64,000 bases of DNA from Cucumis sativus (GCF_000004075.3 NC_026655.2:20011489-20075488), one strand, 5' to 3'; shown: positions 49,881 through 62,043, counted from the stretch's first letter. Translations and numbers: made by a program. Notes: generated from the sequence alone by a model not told the origin.

Positions 49881-51175
49881 GGGTGTGTTTGAGCCCATAT
49901 TATCACTGTGGGCTTGGGTTATAATAATCCTAACCTATGTTTGGGGCCCATGTTATGAAAACCCTAGTTTTAGGGTTTTCATTATTCCGTTTTTACCCTT
50001 TAATGACAATAAGCGGGTGACACATACACTGTACGAAACTAGGCATCAAAGTAGACAGCTTGCATACTTCCGTATGATCCACTCCTCTGACCTTGTTTGT
50101 CGTCTATGTACTAGAATGGACAAACAAAATTTTGTCATTCTATGTTATTTATTGAGGACGACCGCTGGTTTGATGTCGACGGAAATTGTCGATATGGAGG
50201 AGATGGTCGCAATGTTTCTACATATATTGGCGCAAGATGTGAAGAATATAGTCATCCAACGAGACTTGTGCGATTGAGGGAGACTATTTCTTGTCACTTC
50301 GACCTCGTGTTGTTGGCTATGTTACGACTGCACGACGAGTTATTGAACAAACCACAACCAGTAACTAACACATGATGGAGGTGCTTCGAGTTCCACACAT
50401 TCTTCAATTTTGTTACTTATGAATCATGAAGTCCAACTACTTGAATGCACTATGTTTCAATATGCCAAACTGCCTTGGGCCATTAGATGGAACGTACATC
50501 AAGGTGAATGTGTCGCAAAATGATAGGCCTAGATATATAACACGTAAAGGGAAAGTTGCCACTAATGTCCTCGGTGTGTGTGACATGAAAGGCGATTTCG
50601 TGTTCATCTTGGTTGGTTGGGAAGGGGTCCGCACGACCAAATGGTTTGCAGGTTTCTAAGGGTAATCAAAAGTTGTATGCCTCTAGTTAGATCTGACACA
50701 TTCGTAACATGTTATTACTATCTATGTGACGCGGGGTACTCCAATGCGGAGGAATTTCTGGCTCCTTATAGAGGACAAAGATACCACTTGCAAGAGTGGC
50801 AAGGAGCGGGAAATGCACCTACCACCGCGAAAGAGTACTTCAACATGAAATATTTATCCGCACGAAATGTTATTGAACAAGTGTTCGATGTGCTGAAGAG
50901 TCGATGAGAAATACTTCGCGGTAAGTCGTACTACCCCCGTGCAAGTTCAATGTCGAATCATTCTGGCATGTTGCCTACTACACAATCTCATCAACCGTGA
51001 TATGACAAATGCCAATTTCGTTGACAACATGGATGAGGGAGACTCCACCTACGGGACGATTAAAGGTGACGACATTCAATTCATTGAGAACTCGAATGAA
51101 TGGACACAGTGGAGGGATGATTTGGCCGTCGAGATTTTCAGTCAATGGAAGTTTCATAATTTGAATTTAGTTTAG
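49881..51175 (+). pseudogene. PIF/Harbinger transposase pseudogene with 5' terminus
   Basis: A TIR-like end GGGTGTGTTTGAGCCC follows a TAA target site. An N-terminal segment is broken (50060-50280: FVILCYLLRTTAGL, FLHILAQDVKNIVIQ). The DDE nuclease core is at 50450-50650 (CLGPLDGTYIKVNV, DRPRYITRKGKVATNVLGVC). After a frameshift, 50680-50907 continues (YYYLCDAGYSNAEEFLAPYR, NVIEQVFDVLKSR), then a stop and another frameshift to 50939-51175 (CRIILACCLLHNLI, and a Trp-rich tail EWTQWRDDLA). The usual GWEGSAHDSRVL block is disrupted (GWEGVRTTKW), so the second Asp is lost in that frame. No 3' TIR found. Confidence 0.85.
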
Positions 51176-51317
51176 TTATATTTTTGTTTTAGTTAATTAG
51201 TTTTAGTATTTATATTTTAAATTAGTTTTAGGTTTTAGATTTCAAATTAGTTTTAGTATTTATATTTTAAATTAGTTAGGATTTTGAATTAGTTGTAGGT
51301 TTTAGGAATTTGAATTT

Positions 51318-51430
51318 GAAGTGTTGAAGTTGAGATTGAAGTGTTGAAGTTGAGATTGAAGTGTTGAATGTTGAGATTTGAAGTGTTGAAGTTGAGATTG
51401 AAGTGTTAAAGTTGAGATTGAAGTTGAGTC
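51318..51430. repeat. 20-bp minisatellite, about 5-6 units
   Basis: Unit GAAGTGTTGAAGTTGAGATT, with slightly varied copies, directly downstream of the transposase pseudogene. It is preceded by a looser AT-rich repeat (TTTTAGTATTTATATTTTAA twice, 51191-51270). Confidence 0.85.
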
Positions 51431-51599
51431 TGAATTTCAAAATTTCAATTTGAATTTAGGAATTAATAGAAGATATTTCGACGTTCATGCTTCGAGAGTT
51501 CCAAATAGAGAAATTCTCAATGCACATGCTTCGATAGTTCCTAACATGTGCATCGGGAGTTCCTAGACATCTCTCAACGCTATATTGACAGCATTTTCG

Positions 51600-51767
51600 A
51601 CGTTTATACAACGTCGATAGATGTTTAGGAACTTCCGACGAACTTCCGACACATTTTTTCGACTTGTGTCCTAATGCATATTTATGTGTCGAAAAGTCTT
51701 TTTCCAACACTTTTCATATATCTTCCAGCGATTTTATGCGTCGGGAGAGCCCCCATTTCTTGTAGTG
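51600..51767. mobile_element. CACTA-type (En/Spm) transposon terminus 1
   Basis: Ends TTTCTTGTAGTG; the complement CACTACAAGAAATGGGGG is the classic CACTA TIR. Subterminal GTCGG/TTCGACG/CCGACG words recur over the last 170 bp, as in CACTA subterminal repeats. No opposite end or transposase seen; the left limit is arbitrary. Confidence 0.6.
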
Positions 51768-51899
51768 GACGCACAACGAAAACGTCGAGAGAACCCGCTT
51801 CTAGTGACGCAGCCACTTACGGTATCAGTATTTCTCTATCAAATTAATCAAAATGTCATTCATCATAATGACTGAAAGGTCCAACCTTTGCGGACGCAA

Positions 51900-52141
51900 T
51901 CAATAATGTCGCCATAGACGTCACTGTTAGGGTGGAAACGCCGACACGGGCTTCCATGACATCATTAGAAGTTATAATATTATTTTTAACTAATGACCTT
52001 CAATGACGTCGTCATTGTATTGCGTCGTTGTTGCCCCTATTGTCGACTTTGTTGTGATGGCTTCGACAAAACACGTCTCTTACGACGTCCTTTACTCTGA
52101 CGTGTTTTTCTGCATCATAATAACCCTGGATTCTTGTAGTG
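51900..52141. mobile_element. CACTA-type transposon terminus 2
   Basis: Ends TTCTTGTAGTG; the complement reads CACTACAAGAATCCAGGG. Subterminal GACGTC/ACGACG/TGACGT words recur. Same orientation as terminus 1, 374 bp away, so the pair cannot be the two ends of one element. The left limit is approximate. Confidence 0.55.
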
Positions 52142-52420
52142 ACATAAGATTTGAGAAAACATACACTTAGTTATTATTGTTGTACTGGGAGTTAATAACA
52201 GAAAGAACAACTACGGAAACACATAAAAGCACAGAGAACATATCAAACTTTGGTAACCCTGTTTGATGACACATGTACATCTAGTGTCTTAGACTCACAT
52301 GATAAAAGAATATATTGCCCGTCTAGTATTGACAATTACAATGTTAGGACATAGAGTACAGTGCTCCAAACATGAATAACGTGCTAACCATGGAGTACTA
52401 ACTCACAAACATTAAGAATT

Positions 52421-52702
52421 GTGTAAAAACAATTGTTGTAACATTAATAGGATCATTCCCCCTTAATCAATGACCACATGTAATGTCCTCATCAAACAAT
52501 CTTGAATTTCTTGTTAATCTCTTATCTTCAGTATGCAATATCGTAACTCATAGGTTCTTGAATTAGGAGCACACCGAAACTTCCACAAATCTGAATATAT
52601 CACTGCAAATGCTTTTTCGAGAAAACCCTTTTTCTCTCAACACATAACTTTGTTGCACATTTCCCACACTTTTGTCTTCAACGCCACAACAATATCACAC
52701 GA
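52421..52702. repeat. 282-bp repeat, copy A
   Basis: Starts GTGTAAAAACAATTG and ends AATATCACACGA. It matches copy B end to end, same length, with about 15 mismatches. On the minus strand it holds ATTAAGGGGGAATGATCC, which resembles a retrotransposon polypurine tract and LTR start, so it may be the end of an LTR element. Confidence 0.88.
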
Positions 52703-53123
52703 CCACAAGCTAATCTTTTTTGGTAAAAAACGTCGTAACAAAACAACCGCTAGAGATGTCCGTTAACTTGCAGGGTTGGCGAATCCCCGGATACATTGAA
52801 CATTGGAGAGGGAGTGTGGAAATTTTTTCTTTTCTGTTGGCAACACGAGGACGGGGTCGCCCCATCCCCGACCCTGCCTGGAACAAAAAAAATAATTATA
52901 TATATATATATTTACTTATTTAATAATATGTAAAAGAGTAAAAAAAAAACATATTTTATATTCTTATTTTTCTTCTTTTCTCTATTCCATTTCTTTTATT
53001 TTTCCCCTAATTTTATTTCTAGTTTGTGGGCTTTTACGTATATGTATAGGTTGTGCATTGACTTGTGATTTGCAAACTTTTCTTAAAAATTTTGAAGATC
53101 CATGAAACAAACAATAAAATCAT

Positions 53124-54118
53124 CTAAGTTTGAATACTCCATAATCCAAGCATGCGTTGCAGATGAGGCAAACAAAGGTCTCTTGGAAATTTGGGTCTCC
53201 CTGGAAGTTTTCTTGTTCCATAGTTACTTGATGGAACACCTCTTAAAACTATAGCTACCTCGTCACCTTTACTTCTAGTTCTAGTTTCCTTTTGATCTTT
53301 TCTAAGATAGGGATGTTCAAGTAACATATCAGCTGTCCATCGTTGTTTAGGGTTTCGATCAAAGCATCTTTTAATAAAATCCTTTCCTTTTCTCAGATAA
53401 TTCTTCAGGTATTTTCGGTGTTTCCATGTCAGATACAAGTTTTGTCACCAGATATGTGATACTTGAGAAATTCTCCCACATTGGTTCTTCAGAAACCATT
53501 TGAATTAAAATGCAACCCAATGACCAAATATCAAGAGCACTGTTGAACACCTTAGAAGTAATAGATTCAGTTGACATATAATATGGTGTTCCTTTTAAAT
53601 AACTTTGAACAACGACTAGCATCCTTGGCCACTTCATGCTTCTCACCACATCTCCTCGAAATCCCAAAGTCAGCAATCTTCAACTCCATCTTCCCATTAT
53701 TTTGAGGGAATGCAAGAATGTTAGCTGGCTTCAAATCGGCATGCACAAACCCTTTGCGATGAATACAAGAGAGCCCTTTTAATATCATCTTGAGATACTC
53801 CTTCACTTCATCCTCTGATAACTTTTTTCATTGTTGAATCAAATCAGCCAAAGTTCCTCCAGCAGCGTATTCCAACTTGAGATTGTAAAGAAGGTGATCT
53901 CCATTTAAAGTCACCTCACTACCTAAACATTGAACAATTTCTGGGCATCCAATAAAATGTTTCAAAATATTCTTTTCCCACGACAATAATGAAGATTTGT
54001 TTCGAAGGCGAGCTACTTTAACAGCAAAATAATCGAGAGGATCCATTGTTGATCTTGCTAAGAACACACTAGCACATGAACCTTGGCCTAAAGCCTTCAC
54101 TGGTTCCCAATTTACCAT
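53124..54118 (-). pseudogene. MAPKKK-like (MAPKKK17-21 clade) protein kinase pseudogene
   Basis: Minus strand from ATG 54118: WEPVKALGQGSCASVFLA (glycine loop), YFAVKVA (Lys), YNLKLEYAAGGTLADLIQQ, then an in-frame TGA (53829-53827). The reading continues EDEVKEYLKMILKGL, FVHADLKPANIL and IADFGIS. A frameshift follows before KGTPYYMS and SALDIWSLGCILIQMV, and another before GKDFIKRCFDRNPKQRW and ADMLLEHPYL. The full catalytic fold is therefore present but broken by one stop and two frameshifts. The intact family is intronless, so the lack of introns does not prove retroposition. HRD is HAD, a tolerated change in this clade (HCD is common). It lies between two 282-bp repeats. Confidence 0.87.
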
Positions 54119-55459
54119 TGTGAGTGAGAATTTGAAGAAAGAAGTACAAATTTACATCGATTATTCACAAACATTGAAGAGATCAAAAGGGTAATCTTCT
54201 CATAAGAAGAGGAAATAATTCCGTTTTCTAAAAGGAAAATAAATGTAGACAATTTTATTTTAATTGAATTATATCTATTATTCCATTTTACTTTAGGAAA
54301 ATGCGTTTGAAATTTCAACCAGAAAAAATATAATCAAATAACTGATTTATTCTCCATATCTAAAAACCCAAAATATTAGTATTCATAAGTTTATTTTCAG
54401 TTAATTTTGATGTTCACTTACTCAAAATTCGAAATTTTAGACTAATAGGCAAATAAAAACTATATGTAAAAAGAATTGTAATAAAACCAATTTTAAATTT
54501 TAATTTACACAATATTAACTCACCTCTTATAATAAAATTTGGCCCATGGGATGTCTGTAATGCATTTAAGAGCACAAACATTAGGGGTTCAGTTGGAGAA
54601 TTGATGTGGTTTTAAAAAAAAGTACAGAGATACTTGAGCGGTAATTTTTTTGTCTTGTGAAACCCGGGCCTAAATTAAAATTAAGAAGTGAAAGTTTTAA
54701 TTAAGTGTTAGACTAGGTGTTTTGTGTGGTTTTCGCAGAAAAATTAATGTTTCGCAGAGAAGGAATTTGTGAGGAAAGGTTGGAGAGTTCTTGGAGTTCA
54801 AGTGTAATCATCAGGTTAAGGTTGTTTGCAAGAAAGGTTGGACGATTAAGGTTCTTCATGGATTGAAATTTGGCAAGAAGAAAGTAAAGAAAATTTGGAG
54901 TTTTCTAAATGTGTTTAATGGGCCACATGTGGAATTTAAGTTAAGAATGATTAATGACACATTTTAAGCTTACACGTGCTCCACTAGGAGCTGGCAAACA
55001 AGATCTCTATAAATAAAAGATTTCAGTCATTTGTTTTGGAAAGAAAAATCAAAGTGTTGGAGTGCTGCTGGTTCAGCTACGCGAAGAGGCTCACGAGAAG
55101 GAGAAGAGAAGCTTTTTAGTAAAGTTCATGAGTGTTTTTCTCTCCAATGAATTTATTTTAAAATCTTTATTATGATTTATCTTTACTCATTTGAAAGAAT
55201 AATTCAAATGAGAAGTGTTTTAAAAGAGATTTCTGTAAAAAATTTATATGTTTTCAAGCATAATTTATGGTGTTTAAAGCTTGATTTGATTACTGTGAAT
55301 TCAATACTATAAAATGGTTTCCAAACTATTAGTTGTTTTTTTTGAGATGATGCTAACTTTTATGTGCACATAAAAAGTAAATGCTACTATGAGTGAACAG
55401 TACTATGTGTGATGAAACCGGCTTATCTGTTAAAAAGAGTGTATAAAGCTTAGCAACCT
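54119..55459. other. Spacer with LTR-like promoter segment
   Basis: No gene. Around 54890-55170 a stretch with CTCTATAAATAAAAG and a GC-richer leader (AAGAGGCTCACGAGAAGGAG) looks like the U3-R part of an LTR retrotransposon. A vaguely similar layout recurs near 60210-60300. The family is not identified. Confidence 0.35.
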
Positions 55460-55741
55460 GTGTAAAAACAATTGTCGTAACATTAATAGGATCATTCCCC
55501 CTTAATTAATGACCACATGCAATTTCCTCATCAAACAATCTTGAATTGCTTGTTAATCTCTTATCTTCAATATGTAGTATCGTAACCCATAGGTTATTGA
55601 ATTAGGAGCACACCGAAACTTCCACAAATTTGAATATATCACTGCAAATGCTTTTTCGAGAAAACCCTTTTTCTCTCAACACATAACTTTGTTGCACATT
55701 TCACACACTTCTGTCTTCAACGGCACAACAATATCACACGA
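55460..55741. repeat. 282-bp repeat, copy B
   Basis: Direct-orientation partner of copy A, 3 kb away, about 95% identical by eye. Sequence outside the 282 bp does not continue to match on either side. Confidence 0.88.
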
Positions 55742-55893
55742 TTGATAAAAGAAGAACAAAATAACACCTACTATTAAAATATCCATTAATAAATTAAAAC
55801 ATAAGTGAATGCATTGAACTAAAACAACCTAACCACTAATCCTAAAATTCTATCCTCACTAAACAAATTAAAATTAAACTCATAATAAGATTT

Positions 55894-56423
55894 TTAACAT
55901 TTGAGAGAAGAAACGGAAAGAGGAAACATAAAGGTAGTAGAATATTCAAATGAAATAGTTTCACCAAAGACAATTGGTGATCCATTCTTGACAAGACAAT
56001 CATCAACAGCAAGTCTCTTGAAGATGCGGGGATTTATCAAGGCAGAAGAAGAAAAGGATCCACATTTGAGATGGAGATCATATATAATGCAATTGTCCAA
56101 ACATTGGTTTGTTATCTGCACTCTATATGTTGGGATTCCGTTGAACATTCTTTTCCCTTGTGCTTGGTTGATTGCTATCGAATTTGTTTGGCATGTTCCA
56201 CCTAATTCATATAATTTCCAAACATATAAAAAGGTTTAATTATTCTTCTTACTACTTCAAATAGTGTTTTTTAAGTTGGTTAATAGGATGTAAAAAGAAA
56301 AAAGAAAGAAAAAGGTGATGTAGAAGAATGTTTACCTTGGGTAGAAACGAAGGAAGAAAGTAAAAGGAGATGGAACAAAAGAGCAGAAGCTCCAAAGAAA
56401 GAAGAAGTTGCAATAACACCCAT
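55894..56423 (-). CDS. TPD1-like small secreted protein
   Basis: Exons 56336-56423 and 55894-56201; 131 residues. The signal peptide is on exon 1 (ALLFHLLLLSSFVSTQG). The mature part matches TAPETUM DETERMINANT 1-like proteins: GIPTYRVQITNQC, then CGSFSSSALINPRIFKRLAV, DDCLVKNG and a C-terminal FPLSVSSLKC. Six cysteines (GTC, QCLDNC, KCG, DDC, LKC) match the family disulfide pattern. TPD1 is an apoplastic ligand of the receptor kinase EMS1/EXS that specifies tapetum; other family members are broader TPD1-like peptides. This one is shorter than TPD1 itself, lacking its long pro-region. Start: the only ATG that gives a signal peptide in phase with exon 2. Confidence 0.9.
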
Positions 56424-56459
56424 CGCTATCTTCGCTTAACTACACTTTTACCTGTTTAC

Positions 56460-56490
56460 CACACACACACACACACACACATATATATAC
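56460..56490 (-). promoter_or_regulatory. (AC)n microsatellite and adjoining TATATATA box upstream of the TPD1-like gene
   Basis: About ten AC units, then ATATATATAC. On the minus strand GTATATATAT lies about 60 bp before the ATG and could act as the TATA box; the AC repeat would then lie at or near transcription start. Confidence 0.5.
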
Positions 56491-58725
56491 ACAAAAAGAG
56501 AAGAAAAGAGAAGAGGTAGGCTTAGGCATTATACGATCTTTTCCATATCTACGCACCCACGAATATAGTCATTAATTTCATATTTCCAAAACTTATATTT
56601 TCTATTTACGTACCCACTCCCACCGCTATTACTCATTATACTCATTTTTCCATGACTTAACTTACAAACATTTCTCGTCTCAATTTTTTATATCTTTTCA
56701 ACTCTCTTTATTCTTCTTTTATTTTCTTTATATAAAATATATCATTTTAATTTATACTACCTACACTAATAAAATCTAAATCGTAATTCATTCTAAAATA
56801 CACAAAAAAACAAAGTTAATACTAATTAAAGTTTAAGAATTTAATTCTTCTAAACTAATTTTAAAATATTTAGATTAAAATAAGGGGTTCAAGAGGTGGT
56901 TTTTGTAACGTTTTTCTTCTTATCATTCATCGACAATTTGTCTGTCTGATAATGTTTTCATTTTCTGTTTCTTGTACATTAATTATTCTTTTAGAACAAA
57001 AAACAACATAATTATGTTTGACAATTATTTCTATTTTCTGTTTCTTGAAAAAAATCAAAATTTGTTTAATAATTATTTCTTGTTTCTTATTTCTCGTTTA
57101 TTTTTCTAAATTTTTTGCTTATTTTTTTAGTTTAAATACAATTTAACTAGGTAAAAAGCATTAACATTATCAAATACACACAAGTTATGTTGCCAAATTA
57201 ATAACTATTATATAATCGTTTTTATTAATCATAGGTTGTTAAATTTTGTTTTAAAATACTATTTCTCATTCAATTCAATTGTATTAAACGATATTGAACT
57301 CAATCGTAAAAGTCGTGATTGCAAAATACTAAAGATGACCTAAATGAATAATTTAGTCAAAAAGATTTATATAATGTAAAATTTTAAGTAATTTTGAAAG
57401 GATTAAAAATAATAAATTTAAATTTAAAATATGGATATTTTCAAAAATAGTAAAATAAATTAAAACATTCACAAACTATAGCAAAATATGGATATTTTCA
57501 ACTTATTTCCCATATTTTATTTTATGTATGAGATCAATAACATTATTTTCTTTTAAGAATATATTTATTTCTTTCTATATAGATAATTTTTTTAAAAAAT
57601 GGTCAAAAATAAAATATTTACCATTTATATGTTTTTTTTAGTGATTTTATTTTGGAAAGGGTAAATAATTTGTCCGTTTTTTCTATTTTTAAAAATATCT
57701 CTATTTTTTATATATATTAATTTTTTTTTGGGAATTTTATGAATAATTAAGAATCTCTATTTTTTTCTATTTTGGTAAATAGTTTTCAAAAGGGTGTATT
57801 TTTTGTAAATACTTTTAAAAATAACAATATTTTAGTTATTAATCCCATTTGATTATCGTTCAAAAGATACGCTTGATTAAGGAATTTTTATACGAAAAAT
57901 CCCCTTTCAACCGTATATTTCACAAAGGACTTTAATTTGATTTATTTATATTAATTAAATACTTTTGAAGTTATATTAATGAAATTCCAAATTGACTTTA
58001 TTTTAAAATATTCTTCAATTAACATTCTTATTTTTCCTTAATTACAGAAAAATATATTGTTTTTTTCCAAACCATCTTATTTGTGATTTTTATTTTATTT
58101 TAAATTTGAAATGTCCAAAAGTTAATTAAGGAAGATGATTATTTTGTTCCCATGTTGCATTTCTTCGTTCTCAATATTGGTTTTGACATTCAATCCATAA
58201 TTATTGTTTTTATATGTTCTTTCAATTTCTTCCCGTTTTGATTTTTCTTGTATTATAAAGTGCTCCATATCCATATGTATGTATTCAAAATTCACCCTTT
58301 CATTTTGTTTATTTCAAATGCATTTAGAAGTACAAATTTTAAATTATATTATATATACTTTATATTTTAAGTTTAGTATATAGTTTATATTAAGATATCA
58401 CATATTTTGTCACATATACACCTATATATTTAGTTCATGCCATAAGATATATATCAAAATTTGGAAATTATAAAATAAATGTTGATTAAATAAATATATT
58501 TATTTAAATATCTTCTGAAAAAAATAAATAAATAAATGGTTAAGAAATTATAAAAAATAAAACATGTTGATTAAATTTTGTTTGAAGATATCATTATTAC
58601 AGAATACTCATCCAACTAATATACTAAAACTAACTAGGGACATTTCAAACTAAATGAAGTTGAATAATGTAATTCTAAAACAATATGTCAAATAAACAAT
58701 ATTATATACCAAAATACCACAATTA
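56491..58725. other. AT-rich spacer
   Basis: Very AT-rich. 56940-57140 has repeated TTTCTGTTTCTTG/TTTGTTTAATAATTATTTC words, like a decayed MITE. No gene recognised. Confidence 0.55.
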
Positions 58726-59460
58726 GGGGCACATTTGGTAAAATTCTCGTTCTCCATTTTTTGTTTCCTATTTCTTGGTTTTTTTTTCTTTTTTAGAACG
58801 AGAAATAGGAATTTATTTCTTTGTTTTTTTGAAAAAAGAAACAAAAACAAAAAATGTGTTTGATAAATGTTCTTTTGTTTCCTGATTTTCTTCAAGATTT
58901 ATTTTTTATTTTATTCACAACTAATTCAATTAAACATTAAACAAAAATATATGTCCTCCATGAAACATAAAAAAAATAAAATTATCAAAAGTTTATTCAT
59001 TTAACACAATGAAGTCCGAGTGCACAAATAAAAATAATAACATAAACATAAAGTTGTATTATCCTTCAAATCTTGTCTAAATTTGATTCTCAATATTATC
59101 TCTCACTCAGGTCATTTCTCTTAGATGATGTCGACTCGCATCTAATTCAATTATATTACTCTGCTAATTGGTTGACAAATTTTGTGTATCTTCAAAGATC
59201 ATTGATTCATTGCTAAAGTCATTGAATAGTTCATCTTGACGATCATTCAATCTAATATAATTGTGAATTGTGCAACATGTTGTCGGTATATATTTTTGTG
59301 TCTTAATCGGATATGCGGGCATTTGCTTAAGAATAGGAAATCGAGCCTTCAGTACACCAAAACAACGTTCAATGACATTTGATAGTGAAGAATGTCGATA
59401 GTTAAACACTTTTTCTTTATCTCGAGGGCGATGTCTTCTTTCTCTAAAATCTCATAAATG
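58726..59460 (-). mobile_element. Second PIF/Harbinger element remnant (transposase C-terminus and 3' end)
   Basis: The minus-strand frame 59409-59164 encodes a transposase C-terminus: NYRHSSLSNVIERCFGVLKA, FPILKQMPAYPIKTQKYIPT, CCTIHNYIRLNDRQ. Upstream residues RRHRPRDKEK continue the match to about 59460. A probable terminus GGGGCACATTTGGTAAA follows TTA at 58723. The N-terminal and most catalytic parts are missing. Clearly different from the 50-kb copy in sequence. Confidence 0.7.
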
Positions 59461-61720
59461 ATATCTTTGACCACAAAATTGTGCTAAAAGTCCTAGCATA
59501 TTTGAATATCATGAATCGACAAGATATAGTATTGATTTGCATATAATAAAGCAAATAAAAAAATTATTATTAAGTCATCCATTTCATTTAAACTTCTAAA
59601 AACACATAATTCCTCTCTTAGGCATAGAAAATTTATTCTCGTGATTCTTGATATATTCAAGAAGTATGCAAGATTCATTGGTCCATCCTTTCCAACCAAA
59701 CACGACATACATGAATAACATATCAAATAATACACGAGCTTTAGAACTACACTAGAATAATGTTGAGTGTGCAATAGCGTTAGAATTAAAGTTCAAAACT
59801 ACGAGTTACTTTATAATACTTTAAACTATTGTCACTACGAAAAAGTATATTTATATGAATTGATATGATTATTGAATGAATTTGCAAAATGACGTTTATG
59901 AGAAGGTATTGTGAAAAGGATTTATAAAACCTCATTAAGTTTTTTAAACTTATTATTTAAAATTTATCTTCCAGCACTTAGGCGTTGAAACCAAAGAAGA
60001 GAGGAAGTTTGGACTTGCTAGGCGAGGAGCAGCCAGACGTTTTAAGTTTAAGTGTTGTTGTTTATCGCCAAAGTTTGTTTGTTAAATTAAGTGTTTTGAG
60101 GATTAAGTTAAATTAAAGAAAGTTAAAACATGCATCTTTAACATTTAACCGCATCAATAATGCTTAAGTCGCACTGCGTCTCGCGAGACAAACAAGCAAG
60201 ACTTAACATTAGAATGCATCATTTTAAGAGATATATTCACCCTCAAATATGTGCATGTGCCACCACATTTCATTTCTATAAATAAACTTTTAAAAGTTAA
60301 AAGTTACAGGTGAATTTGACACCGTGGTTGGGGCACTACCGTTGAATTTTTTTTCCCTTTTTCTTTTGAAAATATTTCAACCTATCACTTCCCAATAAAA
60401 AAAGTATTATCATTAGTACAATATTAAATAATTGATGAGTTAAATAATAGTATTATTCCAATTGTTCTATTTATAAATCATGGTATATTAATATTTTAAA
60501 CAACAAACAGGTTTTATTAATTAATCAAAATCTAATTAAAAAGTACTATAATTAGGATATTTTTTAAATATAAAAACTTTTACAAAATATATCAAATCCA
60601 ATTCTCTACAGTAAATCATTTTTATCCATAAGAATTTAGTTTATAAAGTTAATATTTAAAATGATTGATAGTTTAACATTCAAATTATGTTTTATTTAAT
60701 TCAACTGTAAGACGTCACTTTATGGTATTACTCATCATATTAAATCATAATATTATAATGAAATTAGATATTAAATTATATTTTATCATAACGATTATTT
60801 TATTTAATTCAAATATTTTATTATAATGATTTTTTCAAATATAGTAAAATGAAGAAAAAAAATTACATGAAGTTGAGTTTGAAGAGAGGTGGGAAGATAG
60901 AGAAAAAAATGAATGACTTTAGTAACTTTAGAAGAAGATAAAAAGGGAAACTTTTGTTTTGAGCTGCTCTTGAACTTAGGTGGAAGGGACGATCCAAGTT
61001 TATTCTAATTGAAGTCACTTACAGAAATTTGGTGATATGGAAATTAGGAAGGCAGATGGATGAAGTTGTACTATCAAATTTTAAAATCCCAAATGAATTT
61101 GACAGCAATTTAAATAATAAATTAGATTTAGATTAGTGTTTAATGGAAGATGGAAGAAGAAGATGTATAGGGAAGGAATTTGTAATTCCAATCTGGTGGG
61201 TTTTCATATAAAAGAAATAGACATATTTTTGATTAGAACATGAAATGAAACGAATCTAACATCGAAGCCTGAGTAAAAGAATTAAAAATAAGGTGAAGTA
61301 GTCATGGCCAATCTTTATCTTACACGTGCACATCCTTCGATCTCCAACATTTTTAATTATTGGAAAGCTTAATAATGGCTGCCTTATCCTTCAAGTTCCC
61401 TATCTTTTTATCTTTTCCACCATTTTAGCTACTTCATAATTTTCTTCAACATTTTCTCTATTTCCCATTTCCTTATATCTTTCTTCTAATCAAAGTGATA
61501 CAACAGAACTACGGGTGGCTGGTCTATGGTGTCCACAGTCTTCCCCTCAGACCTCCGTTTTTTAATGCCCTCTTTTTGCTTGTTGAATTGAAGGGTCTTC
61601 TTTAATCGCCTCCTTTCCCCCCTTTCATTTCAATTCATTACATTGAATTTAAGTATTTTATTACTTCAATTCAAACCGTTATCCTCCATTCTGTAACTTT
61701 CTGTTTGTTTCTGTCTTCTT
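59461..61720. other. Spacer and upstream region of HSFA4-like gene
   Basis: AT-rich. A GC-richer patch near 59980-60200 (GGCGAGGAGCAGCCAGACG, CTGCGTCTCGCGAGACA) with CTATAAATAAAC at 60278 may be an LTR remnant. The gene's promoter presumably lies within 61300-61720. Confidence 0.5.
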
Positions 61721-61726
61721 TAGGCT

Positions 61727-61843
61727 ATGCTGAGCAAGTTCAACTTAATTCCAATTCTCTTTCAAAACCCCTTCTGGAATTTTAGCGATGTTTTTGTAGT
61801 TTTGATGGAGACCCAACATGGGGTTTTCGATATTGAGGTTTGA
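61727..61843 (+). promoter_or_regulatory. Upstream ORF in the probable HSFA4 5' leader
   Basis: An ATG-initiated frame of 38 codons plus stop, ending 200 bp before the main ATG. A second mini-frame starts at ATG 61883, but CAGATG/GTGAGT there may instead be the donor of a 5'-UTR intron (acceptor ATATAG just before 62041). Whether the transcript includes the frame is not known from sequence. Confidence 0.4.
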
Positions 61844-62043
61844 AGTTCTTTTCTAGTGGGTGGATTATCATTGTTGTTCCAGATGGTGAGTTTCTTAGGT
61901 TTCTATTGATGTGTTTTTTTAAGCAAGGATTTTGATGATTGGTGTTCGGTTTGAAAGGATTGGGGATTGTTAATGTATAGCTTCTGGTTTCTTAATTCGT
62001 TGGGGGGTTCTTATTTTGTGGATTGGAGAGGTTAGGATATAGA

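Noticed and set aside
59493..59774. Minus-strand frame upstream of the second Harbinger remnant
   Set aside because: Could be decayed transposase, but I could not match any conserved block.
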